DNA of 64,000 bases from DLKC01 sp002478885 (lineage in GTDB: Bacteria; Bacteroidota; Bacteroidia; Chitinophagales; Chitinophagaceae): contig JAXLUI010000001.1 of assembly GCA_046329585.1 (NCBI GenBank), positions 1,426,001 to 1,490,000 of the forward strand. The letters are read 5' to 3'. Shown here piece after piece: positions 17,475-26,500 of the stretch. The notes under the pieces were generated by a model. It made no database searches. It was not told the origin of the DNA and worked only from the letters and a program-made list of their open reading frames with translations. A program made the position numbers and the translations under genes. Numbering within the stretch: the stretch's first letter is position 1; every line of letters begins with the position of its first letter.

Positions 17475-19211
17475 CTATTTCTTAGCTGCCACCTGCTGTT
17501 GCAGTATTTCAACCAGCTGTTGTAACGCTTCGACCTGCTTTTGTGAAGCTTCTATTTGTTTTTGCTGCTGTATAATATAGAGGGTAAGCTCTTCTACTTT
17601 TTCAACCACCTTACCCTGCATTTCTCCAACATTCATCCCTGCTGATTCCACTTCTTTTGCACTCGGCATACCCGGGAGACGCTTATACGTATCGATATGG
17701 CTTTCTACTTCTTTTAAAGTTCTCAGTTTGTAATTCTTTTCAAATACATAATCCGGGAAAGGTTGTAACTGCACTTTTAATTCTGTACAAATTACCTTTC
17801 CGTTCACGGTAAGCCGGTAACCGGTAGATGCTGTTAGTTGACCAATGGCTACATTGGCATTGCTATCTACTGTCATTGCATAGGCGGTTGTGAAGGTAGG
17901 ACTGCTATTGGTTGTAAGCAGAAATCTGCCGGCGCCGCCGCCATTTCCGCTACCGGTAGCAATAAGACTAAACCACTTACCGTTCGTTGAAGTGTTGCCT
18001 ATGGAAAGCCATGTTCCCACAGTCGAACTGCTTTCAAGAATCTGGGCCGGCCAGCTGCCCGAATTGTCTTTAATGTGAAGCCTTGCACTTGGAGTACCGG
18101 TACCAATTCCTACATTTCCACTGCCCTTTATCCGCATTAACTCGGTGGACCCCGTAGAGGAAGTGCCGGCAAAAAAAGCATGATCACCGGTGCCGGAGGT
18201 CTGATATCTCAACATACTGGCGTTGATGCCAAAACCGTAATACTGGTTATCATTATTTGCATCTTCCCAAAGAACCATTTTTCGGTTTGCAATGCTATTG
18301 CTGAACTGAAGCTGGGCATTGGCTGTGGCCGTATTAATACCTACGTTTCCGCCGCCCTGGTTTAGGGAAAGCGTGGCCCATGCACCGAGCGCATTGTTAT
18401 GCGCCCCGATCGTTGCCCTGCCGTTGAGGTTACCCATTACAACTCTGTCACCCGCTGTGCCGCCGAAGTTGCCGGCTATCCAGTCGGTAGTGCCAGTGCC
18501 GGTATTGGTAGAAGAAGCACGCAACCCTGCGGTACCGCTTACATCAAGCTTGTTAACAGGACTGGCAGTGCCTACTCCAAGGCGGCCATTGGTATTATCC
18601 CAGAATAAATTGGCGTTGGTGCCAAGAGCCGTTGCGCCTGTCCAGAAGGCAAGATTGCCTGCTGCACCCGTTCCCGTTATCGTGCCGCCTCCTGTTGATG
18701 TTTGCCAGCTTGCCAAACCATTGGCATCTGACGTAAGCACTTTTCCGGCGCCCTGTGTACCATCGGCGATTTTTACCGTACCGGCAACATCAAGCTTCGC
18801 CGCCGCAGATTGTACACCAAGTCCGAGGTTACCAAAAAAATAGCCATTACCATTGTCTGCACCAACAAAAAAAGTTGCTGTAGCCGCACTGTTCCTGAGT
18901 TCGTAACGAACATTGCTCTGGCTGAAAAACAGACCGTAATTGGTATTGCCGCTATATTGAAAAGCATACCTGTTGCCACCAACTTTATATGCAGCGGTTC
19001 CATTAAAAACGAGGTTACCATTTGCATCAACGGCAATGTTGTTTGAAGCACCACCAAGTTTGCTGGAACCGACAACTTCCAGCGCTGATGCGGGAGACAA
19101 CGTGCCTATACCCACGTTACCTGTAGTCGGAAACGTATTTGTTTGCGCACGCAATGCGCCTGCAGAAAAAAGCAACATAGCTAAAAGCTGAAGATGAGTG
19201 ATCTTTTTCAT
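17475..19211 (-). CDS. Secreted fibre-like protein with C-terminal coiled coil, cassette copy 1
   Basis: 578 residues. A signal peptide ending LRAQ is followed by repeated GNVGIGT / LDVAG / GRLGVGT motifs, glycine- and asparagine-rich beta-repeats like those of phage tail fibres and related surface proteins. The last ~120 residues start PFPDYVFEKNYKLR, pass through LPGMPSAKEVESAGMNVGEMQ and end in a Gln/Glu/Lys coiled coil (QQQKQIEASQKQVEALQQLV). Such ends are common in Bacteroidota exported proteins and probably trimerise. Role unknown; it may be partner, scaffold or substrate of the peptidase encoded 24 bp downstream. Confidence 0.8.
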   Translation of the reverse strand: MKKITHLQLLAMLLFSAGALRAQTNTFPTTGNVGIGTLSPASALEVVGSSKLGGASNNIAVDANGNLVFNGTAAYKVGGNRYAFQYSGNTNYGLFFSQSNVRYELRNSAATATFFVGADNGNGYFFGNLGLGVQSAAAKLDVAGTVKIADGTQGAGKVLTSDANGLASWQTSTGGGTITGTGAAGNLAFWTGATALGTNANLFWDNTNGRLGVGTASPVNKLDVSGTAGLRASSTNTGTGTTDWIAGNFGGTAGDRVVMGNLNGRATIGAHNNALGAWATLSLNQGGGNVGINTATANAQLQFSNSIANRKMVLWEDANNDNQYYGFGINASMLRYQTSGTGDHAFFAGTSSTGSTELMRIKGSGNVGIGTGTPSARLHIKDNSGSWPAQILESSSTVGTWLSIGNTSTNGKWFSLIATGSGNGGGAGRFLLTTNSSPTFTTAYAMTVDSNANVAIGQLTASTGYRLTVNGKVICTELKVQLQPFPDYVFEKNYKLRTLKEVESHIDTYKRLPGMPSAKEVESAGMNVGEMQGKVVEKVEELTLYIIQQQKQIEASQKQVEALQQLVEILQQQVAAKK

Positions 19212-19230
19212 TGTTTAATTTTTGTTTGGC

Positions 19231-19401
19231 TTATAAAAAAGTTGAGTGGATAACGGATGCGGAAAAAAAATGCTGCTGAATGTTGGTAGCACGCAACTTG
19301 TTGTCGATTTCAACAATCTTCTTTTGATAATACCAGTACACCAGCCAAAGCACTATCAGAAGTAGCAGGGTAAAGATTAACAAGCTTCCGAGCTTCTTCA
19401 T
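19231..19401 (-). CDS. Possible small membrane protein (56 residues)
   Basis: From the ATG at 19401: MKKLGSLL, one strong transmembrane helix (FTLLLLIVLWLVYWYY), then a charged segment KKIVEIDNKLR. The open frame extends to 19584 but the extra part covers a repeat arm and looks like chance. The gene ends 19 bp before the fibre-like gene, so it could be co-transcribed. No equivalent is seen before cassette copy 2. Existence uncertain. Confidence 0.4.
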   Translation of the reverse strand: MKKLGSLLIFTLLLLIVLWLVYWYYQKKIVEIDNKLRATNIQQHFFSASVIHSTFL

Positions 19402-19572
19402 GTTTTCGATTTCAGGTTCAAGGTATGCGTGAGTACAAGCGGATTCAAAATTCAGGGCGAGACAAAAGGCAGACATGGGGCGGACAAAAACGGGACAATG
19501 ACCGCCCGTTTGCTTAAGGAATTGATTATTAATTGATTTTTTTAACCCGGCTACTAAACGCGATTCAGCTTT

Positions 19573-19705
19573 GTTGCGTCGCACCCTTGTACGCCATTAA
19601 CTTTTGGCAGCAGTTTACACTACAAACAGCACAGCTTCGCTGAAATGGTAGTCCAAAAAAGTTGCGCAGCTGCTGCATGTTCCGCCGTACAAGTGTGCGA
19701 CGCAA
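19573..19705. repeat. Dispersed repeat, inverted pair of A arms
   Basis: Reverse arm GTTGCGTCGCACCCTTGTAC at 19573-19592 faces forward arm GTACAAGTGTGCGACGCAA at 19687-19705, 94 bp apart. It lies upstream of cassette copy 1, at the 3' end of the TPR-HTH gene. Confidence 0.78.
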
Positions 19706-19753
19706 AAGCAGCAGGATTAAAGAGTTGTTGCCAGGCTCCACAAAAAAACTGTC

Positions 19754-21502
19754 TTAAATCTTTGCGATGTACGCCTCCAGGTCGGTGCCGGCTTCGAGAT
19801 TCAACCGGTGGCGCAGACGCCTTTTTGATTTTGCTACACTGTCGGAAGAAATGCCAAGAATGGCGGCCATTTGTTTATTGTCGAATGACAGGCGGATAAG
19901 AGCGGCGATACGTTGTTCGGCTAAGCTGATATCGGCAACATCATTTTTCAGTCTTTTTAAAAACCCGGGATGCACCCTTTCAAAGGTTGACCGGTAACGT
20001 GCCCAGTCTTCATCGGTAAGAATGACTTCTTCACGCAGCAGGTCGATCTTTTCCTGCAAGTCGTGGTTGAGTTGCTGATCTGTCAATTGTTCCTGCAATT
20101 TTTCTATAAGGCTGTTTTTATCAACCAGGTTTTGGGTTGTTAGCTTTAGCCGGTCCAGTGCGTTTATGGCCTCACGCTCTGCAGCTTCCTTTTCTTTTTG
20201 CAGCAATTGCTGGCGATGGCTGATCTGCATTTTCTTCCTGTTCCAGAAAAGCAGCGCAGAAAGGGCGGATAGTAATACCAACCCAATGGCAACATTGCGT
20301 TTTAGCACTTCCGTTTCCCGTTGTTTTTTCAGGTTATCAATTTCCTGCATGCTGTTCTGGTAATCTATTTGCGTTTTTACATAGCTAAGCTTGGACCTTT
20401 CAATAGCTACTTTCAGGCTGTCACTATAGACTTTAACGCTATCGTTGTAAAACCAGGCACTGTCCGGCATTCCTGCTCTTTTATAAATTGCAACGGCGGC
20501 TTCATAAATGTTTCTCTTATAACGAACATTGGTCATTCTGGCTGTGTAGTTAAAAGTAAAATGCAGGTAATTGATGGCAGAGTCTATCTTACCTTGCGCC
20601 AGGTAGATACGGGCAGCCCATTGCATTGAATTGCAAACATTGCCCCAATCGCCGTGCCTTGCACCCTCTGTAAAATCAGTCTTTAATAAGGGAAGTGCGA
20701 GATCATATTTTCCTTTTTCGTACCAGGAGATTCCTTCGTTGCCAATAATCATACCCAGTGTGCCGCTCATGTCGGGCCTTGAACACCAATCCCTTCCCTT
20801 CTGATACCAATAAAATGCAGAGTCATAAATTTTGAGCCGTTGATAACCAAGGCCGATAACGTTGCACATACTGGCTTTGTTAGTGGCAGAAGTGTCTGGA
20901 AAACTGATAGCCTTAATGCCATAATCGATAGCGCCCCTGAATTGCTCCGAATTAAAGCTCGCAGTTGCCAGGAGATAGTAAGACATTCCCATATCGGGGA
21001 AATATTTTGAGCCAATCTGCTCCTTTAACTGGATGCTCTGATACACGTAAAAAAAGGCCTTGTCTATTTCTGGTCTAAGCAGCGCTAACGCTCCAATCGT
21101 CATGCAGGTGCAGGCCACCATGATATTATTTTCCTGCAGGCGTGCAAGCCGTAGTGTGCCTGCGAATTCTTTATACAACGAATCAAAAGACAGCCTGTTG
21201 GGCAATTTGGCAGCAAGGGAATTGGACAATATGTTGTACCGGAGTTTTAGTTCAGGGTTTTCAACAGCAGCAGCAACTTTTCCAAAATCATTCCGCAGGC
21301 TGAGGAAATTTTCAAAAGAAAGTGATTGATAGGCTGTATTGGTAATGTTGTAAACAACGGCGGGTATGTTTTTATCATCTGTTTCCAATGCCTTCCCCCA
21401 GGCTTTGAATAAAGAGTCCTCATTTGTTGCGAAGACAAAGTTGTGCCAGCAAAACAACAGGATGAAGGGGACTGAGATTTTATACGATTTTTGCAAAGTC
21501 AT
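19754..21502 (-). CDS. TPR protein with membrane anchor and C-terminal LuxR-like helix-turn-helix
   Basis: 582 residues. A signal-like N-terminus (FILLFCWHNFVFA) is followed by about 350 residues of helical TPR-type repeats, one transmembrane helix (VAIGLVLLSALSALLFW, about 400-417), a coiled coil (KEKEAAEREAINALDRL), and a C-terminal HTH (IAALIRLSFDNKQMAAILGISSDSVAKSKRRLR). The layout is typical of Bacteroidota membrane-bound regulators, with a periplasmic sensor and cytoplasmic DNA-binding domain. Ligand and targets are unknown. It lies between the two M4/fibre cassettes, and control of them is possible but unsupported. Confidence 0.8.
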   Translation of the reverse strand: MTLQKSYKISVPFILLFCWHNFVFATNEDSLFKAWGKALETDDKNIPAVVYNITNTAYQSLSFENFLSLRNDFGKVAAAVENPELKLRYNILSNSLAAKLPNRLSFDSLYKEFAGTLRLARLQENNIMVACTCMTIGALALLRPEIDKAFFYVYQSIQLKEQIGSKYFPDMGMSYYLLATASFNSEQFRGAIDYGIKAISFPDTSATNKASMCNVIGLGYQRLKIYDSAFYWYQKGRDWCSRPDMSGTLGMIIGNEGISWYEKGKYDLALPLLKTDFTEGARHGDWGNVCNSMQWAARIYLAQGKIDSAINYLHFTFNYTARMTNVRYKRNIYEAAVAIYKRAGMPDSAWFYNDSVKVYSDSLKVAIERSKLSYVKTQIDYQNSMQEIDNLKKQRETEVLKRNVAIGLVLLSALSALLFWNRKKMQISHRQQLLQKEKEAAEREAINALDRLKLTTQNLVDKNSLIEKLQEQLTDQQLNHDLQEKIDLLREEVILTDEDWARYRSTFERVHPGFLKRLKNDVADISLAEQRIAALIRLSFDNKQMAAILGISSDSVAKSKRRLRHRLNLEAGTDLEAYIAKI

Positions 21503-21636
21503 CAGGTTGGCAATTTAAACAAATACCTGAATAGCAAAACTAAACTCTGCCCACAGTTAATTATACCAGCGTTTATATGATATTTTGTTGACCGATATTT
21601 AAATAAAGTGCATTCAACCAACAACAAAACAAGTTT

Positions 21637-22035
21637 ATGAAACAGCATATCGCGCATATCGCACTGGTAGTAAAGGATTATGATGAAGCCATAAAATTCT
21701 ACACTGAGAAGCTACATTTCCAATTGATTGAAGACACCGTGCTAAGTGAAACAAAACGCTGGGTGCTCGTGGTCCCGCAAGGTTCTTCGGGTTGCTGTCT
21801 TTTATTGGCAAAAGCTGCTACAGAAATGCAACAATCAAGAATTGGTAACCAAACAGGCGGCAGGGTTTTTCTTTTTTTACACACCGACAATTTTGAACGG
21901 GATTATCAAAACCTGCTCGACAACCATATTAAGATTGTGAGAACACCCGCCAAGGAAGTGTATGGCACTGTAGCCGTGTTTGAAGACCTGTATGGAAACC
22001 TCTGGGATCTTGTAGAGCATAACATTTATAAATAA
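21637..22035 (+). CDS. VOC-superfamily (glyoxalase/dioxygenase-like) protein
   Basis: 132 residues covering one VOC domain of paired beta-alpha-beta-beta-beta units. HIALVVKDYDEAIKFYTEKLHF is the typical first strand and helix, with a possible metal-ligand His8. DLYGNLWDLVEHN near the end carries the conserved Glu position. This subgroup includes glyoxalase/bleomycin-resistance-like proteins, and the substrate cannot be told. It is a single gene on the plus strand. Confidence 0.82.
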   Translation: MKQHIAHIALVVKDYDEAIKFYTEKLHFQLIEDTVLSETKRWVLVVPQGSSGCCLLLAKAATEMQQSRIGNQTGGRVFLFLHTDNFERDYQNLLDNHIKIVRTPAKEVYGTVAVFEDLYGNLWDLVEHNIYK

Positions 22036-22133
22036 CCGCCATACCGGTATACCGTTTTTGTTACAGCGAACCAAAACATAAAATATTTCAGGGAGGCTTG
22101 CTGTTGCGTATTTTTTCCCGCTATTTTGCAGTT

Positions 22134-23075
22134 ATGAAGATGCGCCTGTTACCGTTTTTTATTGCTTTAACTTACTTTGCCTCAGCCCAAAAAATTGAAC
22201 AGTATTACGATTACAACTGGAACCGTTGCGAAGCGGTAAATGCAAGGTATTACAGTGAGATTGAAAAGACAGACAGTGGCTGGCACAGGCGGGATTACTT
22301 TATTCATGAGGGTTCGCTGCAAATGGATGGCTACTATGCCGACCAGGACTGTAAAACCGCGAACGGTCTGTTCTACTATTTTCACCCCAACAGAAGTTTG
22401 CAATCAACAGGGAGCTATGTCAACGATAAAAAGGAAGCCGTATGGATTAGATATTACCCGGATAGGGTAATGTCGGATTCCGTGACTTACCTGCACGGCA
22501 ATAAAGTCGGTCTTGGTATGAGCTGGCACAACAATGGCTTTGTCAGCGATTCATCCGTATTTAACGAAGACGGCAGTGGCGTTGAAGTTACCTGGTTCGA
22601 CAATGGTAACCCTTCATCGGCAGGGCGCTACAGTGCCGGGTATAAACAGCATGGCAAATGGCAGTACTTTCATAGGAATGGAAAACTAAGTGCGGTTGAA
22701 ATCTACAACGAAGGTGCGTTCGTTGCTAAAACACTGTTTACAGAAGACGGAACACAACAAACCGATACAACCAGCCTCGACAGGGAGGCATCTTTCCCCG
22801 GCGGTCCCGAAGCGTGGAAAAAATTCATGCTGAAGCACCTTTGGTTTCCCGAACAATACCAAATCACCAATGCTGATAAAGCTGTGGTGGTAGTAACCTT
22901 CACTATTGATGAAGACGGCAACCTTACCGATGCTGCGTTATTGGCCCCCTTTCATCCGGCGTTTGACAAGATCGCGCTCAATATGCTTTCCAAATCTCCG
23001 AAATGGATCCCGGCGATCCAGCATAACAGAAGGGTGAAATATCGTTTTAAACAGCAGGTTACTTTTCAGCAATAG
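22134..23075 (+). CDS. MORN-like repeat protein with a TonB C-terminal domain
   Basis: 313 residues from the ATG at 22134, chosen because a signal peptide (MKMRLLPFFIALTYFASAQ) starts there and TATTTTGC, a -7-like box, lies just before it. Residues about 60-210 hold repeats of the form DGYY, GLFYYFHPNRSL, GKWQYFHRNGKL, as in MORN/YwqK-type antitoxin-like repeats. The end (FPGGPEAWKKFM ... WIPAIQHNRRVKYRF) is a TonB C-terminal domain. There is no transmembrane TonB anchor, so energy transduction is doubtful. It probably acts in the periplasm. Confidence 0.78.
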   Translation: MKMRLLPFFIALTYFASAQKIEQYYDYNWNRCEAVNARYYSEIEKTDSGWHRRDYFIHEGSLQMDGYYADQDCKTANGLFYYFHPNRSLQSTGSYVNDKKEAVWIRYYPDRVMSDSVTYLHGNKVGLGMSWHNNGFVSDSSVFNEDGSGVEVTWFDNGNPSSAGRYSAGYKQHGKWQYFHRNGKLSAVEIYNEGAFVAKTLFTEDGTQQTDTTSLDREASFPGGPEAWKKFMLKHLWFPEQYQITNADKAVVVVTFTIDEDGNLTDAALLAPFHPAFDKIALNMLSKSPKWIPAIQHNRRVKYRFKQQVTFQQ

Positions 23076-23111
23076 GCGACCATTATTTATTATTGTGTAC
23101 TTTACAAAATC

Positions 23112-23936
23112 ATGGAAAGCAATACCATTAAAACAGTCTTTGTCCTTACGCTGCTGCTTACAACCTACGTGTTCAGCAGTTGCTCCAGGAATCCCTATGC
23201 GGCAACCAACAAGAGTTACAGGAAACAGGCAGATCACTATGCGGATATACTGGAAAAATACCCGCTGGAAGATTCCAACAGCAATGCGCCACATTTTGTT
23301 GGCACCACCAACTTTAATATGCGCAAACCAAACTTTGTCATTATTCATCACACCGCGCAAAATAGTTGCGATCAAACATTAAAAACCTTCACACTCACCC
23401 GCACACAGGTAAGCGCACATTATGTGATTTGCCAGGACGGCACCATACACCACATGCTCAACGATTACCTGCGCGCATGGCATGCAGGCCTTAGTAAATG
23501 GGGCAACCTGACCGATGTAAATTCTTCGTCAATTGGCATCGAGCTCGACAACGACGGCTTTCAACCTTTCGCCGATGCGCAGATCAACAGCCTGCTGAAA
23601 TTGCTTGCATCGTTAAAGACCGCTTACAATATTCCGGCTGCCAATTTTATTGGCCATGGGGACATCGCGCCCACCCGCAAAAACGACCCCAACGTGTTAT
23701 TTCCCTGGAAAATGCTTGCTGAGAAAGGCTTTGGCAACTGGTATGATGATACCACCAACATTCAGATGCCTTTTTATTTCGACGATATACAGGCGCTTCG
23801 CATCATCGGCTACGACACAAAAGATACCACTGCATCTATTATCGCATTCAAGCGCCACTGGTTGCAGGACACTACGCCCGGTTTAACCGACGAAAGCAAA
23901 AAGGTTTTATACGTGCTTGCTAAAAAGTATTTGTAA
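23112..23936 (+). CDS. N-acetylmuramoyl-L-alanine amidase (amidase_2 family), lipoprotein
   Basis: 274 residues with lipobox FSSC (Cys24). The amidase_2 zinc ligands are visible: His79 or His80 in FVIIHHTA, His182 in GHGDIAPTRKNDP and Asp192 in the same motif. IGIELDNDG is the usual central strand. The layout resembles E. coli AmiD, which cleaves the peptide from muramic acid in cell-wall turnover. It is expected at the outer or inner membrane facing the periplasm. The preceding gene ends 36 bp upstream and may be co-transcribed. Confidence 0.87.
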   Translation: MESNTIKTVFVLTLLLTTYVFSSCSRNPYAATNKSYRKQADHYADILEKYPLEDSNSNAPHFVGTTNFNMRKPNFVIIHHTAQNSCDQTLKTFTLTRTQVSAHYVICQDGTIHHMLNDYLRAWHAGLSKWGNLTDVNSSSIGIELDNDGFQPFADAQINSLLKLLASLKTAYNIPAANFIGHGDIAPTRKNDPNVLFPWKMLAEKGFGNWYDDTTNIQMPFYFDDIQALRIIGYDTKDTTASIIAFKRHWLQDTTPGLTDESKKVLYVLAKKYL

Positions 23937-23940
23937 TTCT

Positions 23941-24105
23941 TGTGGCCCGGCATTTTCACTTTTATCATCGTCCCTTGCGTCGCACTCTTGTGCAGCATAT
24001 CTTCACGCAGCAACTTTTGCTTACAGCTGCCATCACTGCTGAAAGTACAAGTGAGTGACACAACGAAGATGACCAGAGTTGCTATTGCCGGTACAATAAA
24101 AAACC
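23941..24105. repeat. Dispersed repeat, composite of reverse A and forward B arms
   Basis: Reverse A arm TTGCGTCGCACTCTTGTGC at 23975-23993 and forward B arm GTACAAGTGAGTGACACAAC at 24045-24064, with outer tails GTGGCCCGGCATTTT and TGCCGGTACAATAAAA. This 165-bp composite lies between convergent genes. Its inner sequence after the A arm matches the single copy at 32417 for about 50 bp. Confidence 0.8.
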
Positions 24106-24126
24106 ACCTCCTTGCGGAAGTGGTTT
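24101..24126 (-). terminator. Terminator of the third M4 metallopeptidase gene
   Basis: On the minus strand AAACCACTTCC pairs with GGAGGTGGTTT and is followed by a T tract. It resembles the terminator of cassette copy 1 with compensating stem changes. Confidence 0.82.
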
Positions 24127-24160
24127 ATCGCATTTATGACGAACTGCTGTAAGAATGCTA

Positions 24161-26476
24161 TCATTCCTTCATTAGCTTGAGTACTTTAGTATGTACGTTG
24201 TCTTTTACTTTTATAAAGTACATACCGGCAGGGAAGCTGCTTAGTCCAATGGAAATATTATTGCCGTTAATACGATCGCTGCGCCACAAAACAGCGCCCT
24301 GCATATTGGTTAAAACAACCGACACATTTCCTTTCATGCCTTTCAGCTGAATGGTGGCACTTGTGCTTGCCGGGTTAGGGTACACCATTGCAGAAAAATC
24401 TTCGTTAGCTGGCTTCTTTCCAATGTTATCAGTAATTACAGAGGACGTATTATTTGCATAAACCGGGTTCGGGCCTACTGGCGGCGCAGTAACATTACAA
24501 GGCGTTACATAAGCAAGGAAATTACAACCGGAAAGGGCAGAAAAACCCGGTTGAAAGATTATTTCATTGCCCGTAAAACTGGTGAATGCCGGCCCAACAA
24601 CCTTCGTTGTGCCATCAAAACAACCTGCAGGCGGGCTAACAACTTTTCCAGGCACTGCATAGTTGACGGTGCTACCAACAGGCCAGGCACCACATACGCC
24701 ACCGTCGCCTACCGGAGTAGGCTGTGTGCCTACACCTACCGCATACCATGCGTTGGCAACCTGGTATGCTTGATTGGAACAATTGCCAAAAAGATCTTTG
24801 GCTGCGTTAATGGTAGCCGTGCGTGCATCGCTGTATACAGCACTGGAAGTAAGATACACGGTAAGCGCCCGGTACACAATATCAGCGGTAACTTTAGAAG
24901 CAAGGCCACTTACAGAAAAACTTGCGCCGTTATCGTTGGTTCCGGAACCGCCATTGGTTACCAGGTAGAACCAGTAATTCATGACACCGCTGTTGGTATG
25001 TACTCCTCCTGCATCGTCTACCCCTGTATACCAGAAGGTGCCATTGTATGTATCAGGCTGATTGTGAGCGTTAGGGTTTGACAATGACCTGATCGCCCCG
25101 GCAGTTCTGTCCTCACCTATATCGTAATCCTGGGTGCCATAACCTGTGGTGCCATACCCTTGTATAACGCTTCCGAAAATATCACTGATCGATTCATTCA
25201 ATGCACCGGACTCATTTGCGTAAGTTAAGTTAGCTGAAGCGCCGGTTACTGCGTGGGTATATTCGTGCCCGAGTATATCAGCAGTGCCCCAGCTGTTTAT
25301 AATCGGGTTTGTGGAGCCGCCGGAACCTATCTTCATTATTCCCCCCGTTAAACTCATTGAGGCATTGTTGGTTGAATAGAAACAAAGGCTACCAGAGCAT
25401 CCCGTGAAAAATACGGCGTTGATATAAGCATTAACATCGCCATCTGCATTGTCGTAGCTATTGCGGCCATGTATTTGTTTAAAATAGTCATAGCTGTTTC
25501 TGATGGCCCATTGAGAAGAAGTGCCAAGACGCTCCTGGTTTGTTTCAAGCCAGCTGTTGTCAACATTATTCAGCTGGTAAGCACCACTGGGAATAAACCC
25601 GGAATCCCTTGTACTGTTCCAGTCCCACATTTTTATTTCTGCGGCCTGGCAGGTATCCCATAAGTAATAGCCACCTCCCTGGAAATTTACATTCACTGTT
25701 TTACTACCATTCCAGATGGTGCTGATCGTTGTAGGCAAACAGCCTGTTGCTTCGAGCGAAATATCGTTGATGATCTCGCCTGTGTTTGCGTCGATGTCAA
25801 TTCTTTTTGAGATCATGGGCGATGCAGCATAAACATCGAACTGGTAAGCCAGCCTGAAGTCTGAAGCCTTCCATACATTGTTGTTGCTGACTTTTTGTGT
25901 CCACACCAATTCTCCTTTTGGATAATAAGAAGTATCAGCATTCTTTGTTCTTTTCTTCAATTGATCTTCCCAGTATTTTTCTTCTGAAAGCAGTTTGTCA
26001 ACCCTTGCATACAACAAGACCTTTTTTAGTGCTGATGTTTCACCCAAAACGGTTGATACCTTTTTGTCCATGTTTCTTACATATTGCCCGTTGGCTGCAT
26101 AAGCCTGTCCACGATTGTTTGCATGCACAAAATATTCCGCACGTACGATTCTTATGTTTTTGTAATACTGGTTAAACCTGTAATGCATAAAACCCAATTC
26201 GTCTTTTTCAGTTTTATACAAACGCATATCATCATCATTACTCAGCCTGAGTGCTTTTCCGTATTCTTTAAAAAACTTTACCGGATTAATATTAGCATCT
26301 GTTCTTAAACTCATCCAGTTTTGGTCGCTTGATGGCAGCGCTATTCTTCTCAATGTATCGTTCCAGAAATCTTGTTTGCTTAAGTCTGTTTGTGCCCTGG
26401 TGGTTTGCACTATAACCAAAAGCAGCAATACAGCAACCATCCTGAAACAATACATATTTATTGTATTATTTTTCAT
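24161..26476 (-). CDS. Secreted M4 metallopeptidase with T9SS sorting domain, cassette copy 2
   Basis: 771 residues, close paralogue of the protein at 15162 and sharing the start MKNNTINMYCFR. Catalytic motifs: HEYTH at 404-408, Glu428 in NESISD, His493 in GGVHTNSGVMN. The Cys-containing linker (GGVCGAWP ... GCNFLAYVTPC) and T9SS type A domain (MVYPNPAS ... VLKLMKE) are conserved. The most diverged part is the insert around residues 270-395, before the zinc site, which may change substrate choice. It is followed by its own terminator and a composite repeat. Confidence 0.93.
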   Translation of the reverse strand: MKNNTINMYCFRMVAVLLLLVIVQTTRAQTDLSKQDFWNDTLRRIALPSSDQNWMSLRTDANINPVKFFKEYGKALRLSNDDDMRLYKTEKDELGFMHYRFNQYYKNIRIVRAEYFVHANNRGQAYAANGQYVRNMDKKVSTVLGETSALKKVLLYARVDKLLSEEKYWEDQLKKRTKNADTSYYPKGELVWTQKVSNNNVWKASDFRLAYQFDVYAASPMISKRIDIDANTGEIINDISLEATGCLPTTISTIWNGSKTVNVNFQGGGYYLWDTCQAAEIKMWDWNSTRDSGFIPSGAYQLNNVDNSWLETNQERLGTSSQWAIRNSYDYFKQIHGRNSYDNADGDVNAYINAVFFTGCSGSLCFYSTNNASMSLTGGIMKIGSGGSTNPIINSWGTADILGHEYTHAVTGASANLTYANESGALNESISDIFGSVIQGYGTTGYGTQDYDIGEDRTAGAIRSLSNPNAHNQPDTYNGTFWYTGVDDAGGVHTNSGVMNYWFYLVTNGGSGTNDNGASFSVSGLASKVTADIVYRALTVYLTSSAVYSDARTATINAAKDLFGNCSNQAYQVANAWYAVGVGTQPTPVGDGGVCGAWPVGSTVNYAVPGKVVSPPAGCFDGTTKVVGPAFTSFTGNEIIFQPGFSALSGCNFLAYVTPCNVTAPPVGPNPVYANNTSSVITDNIGKKPANEDFSAMVYPNPASTSATIQLKGMKGNVSVVLTNMQGAVLWRSDRINGNNISIGLSSFPAGMYFIKVKDNVHTKVLKLMKE

Positions 26477-26500
26477 TGTAGTTTCTTTTTATGTTTCAGA

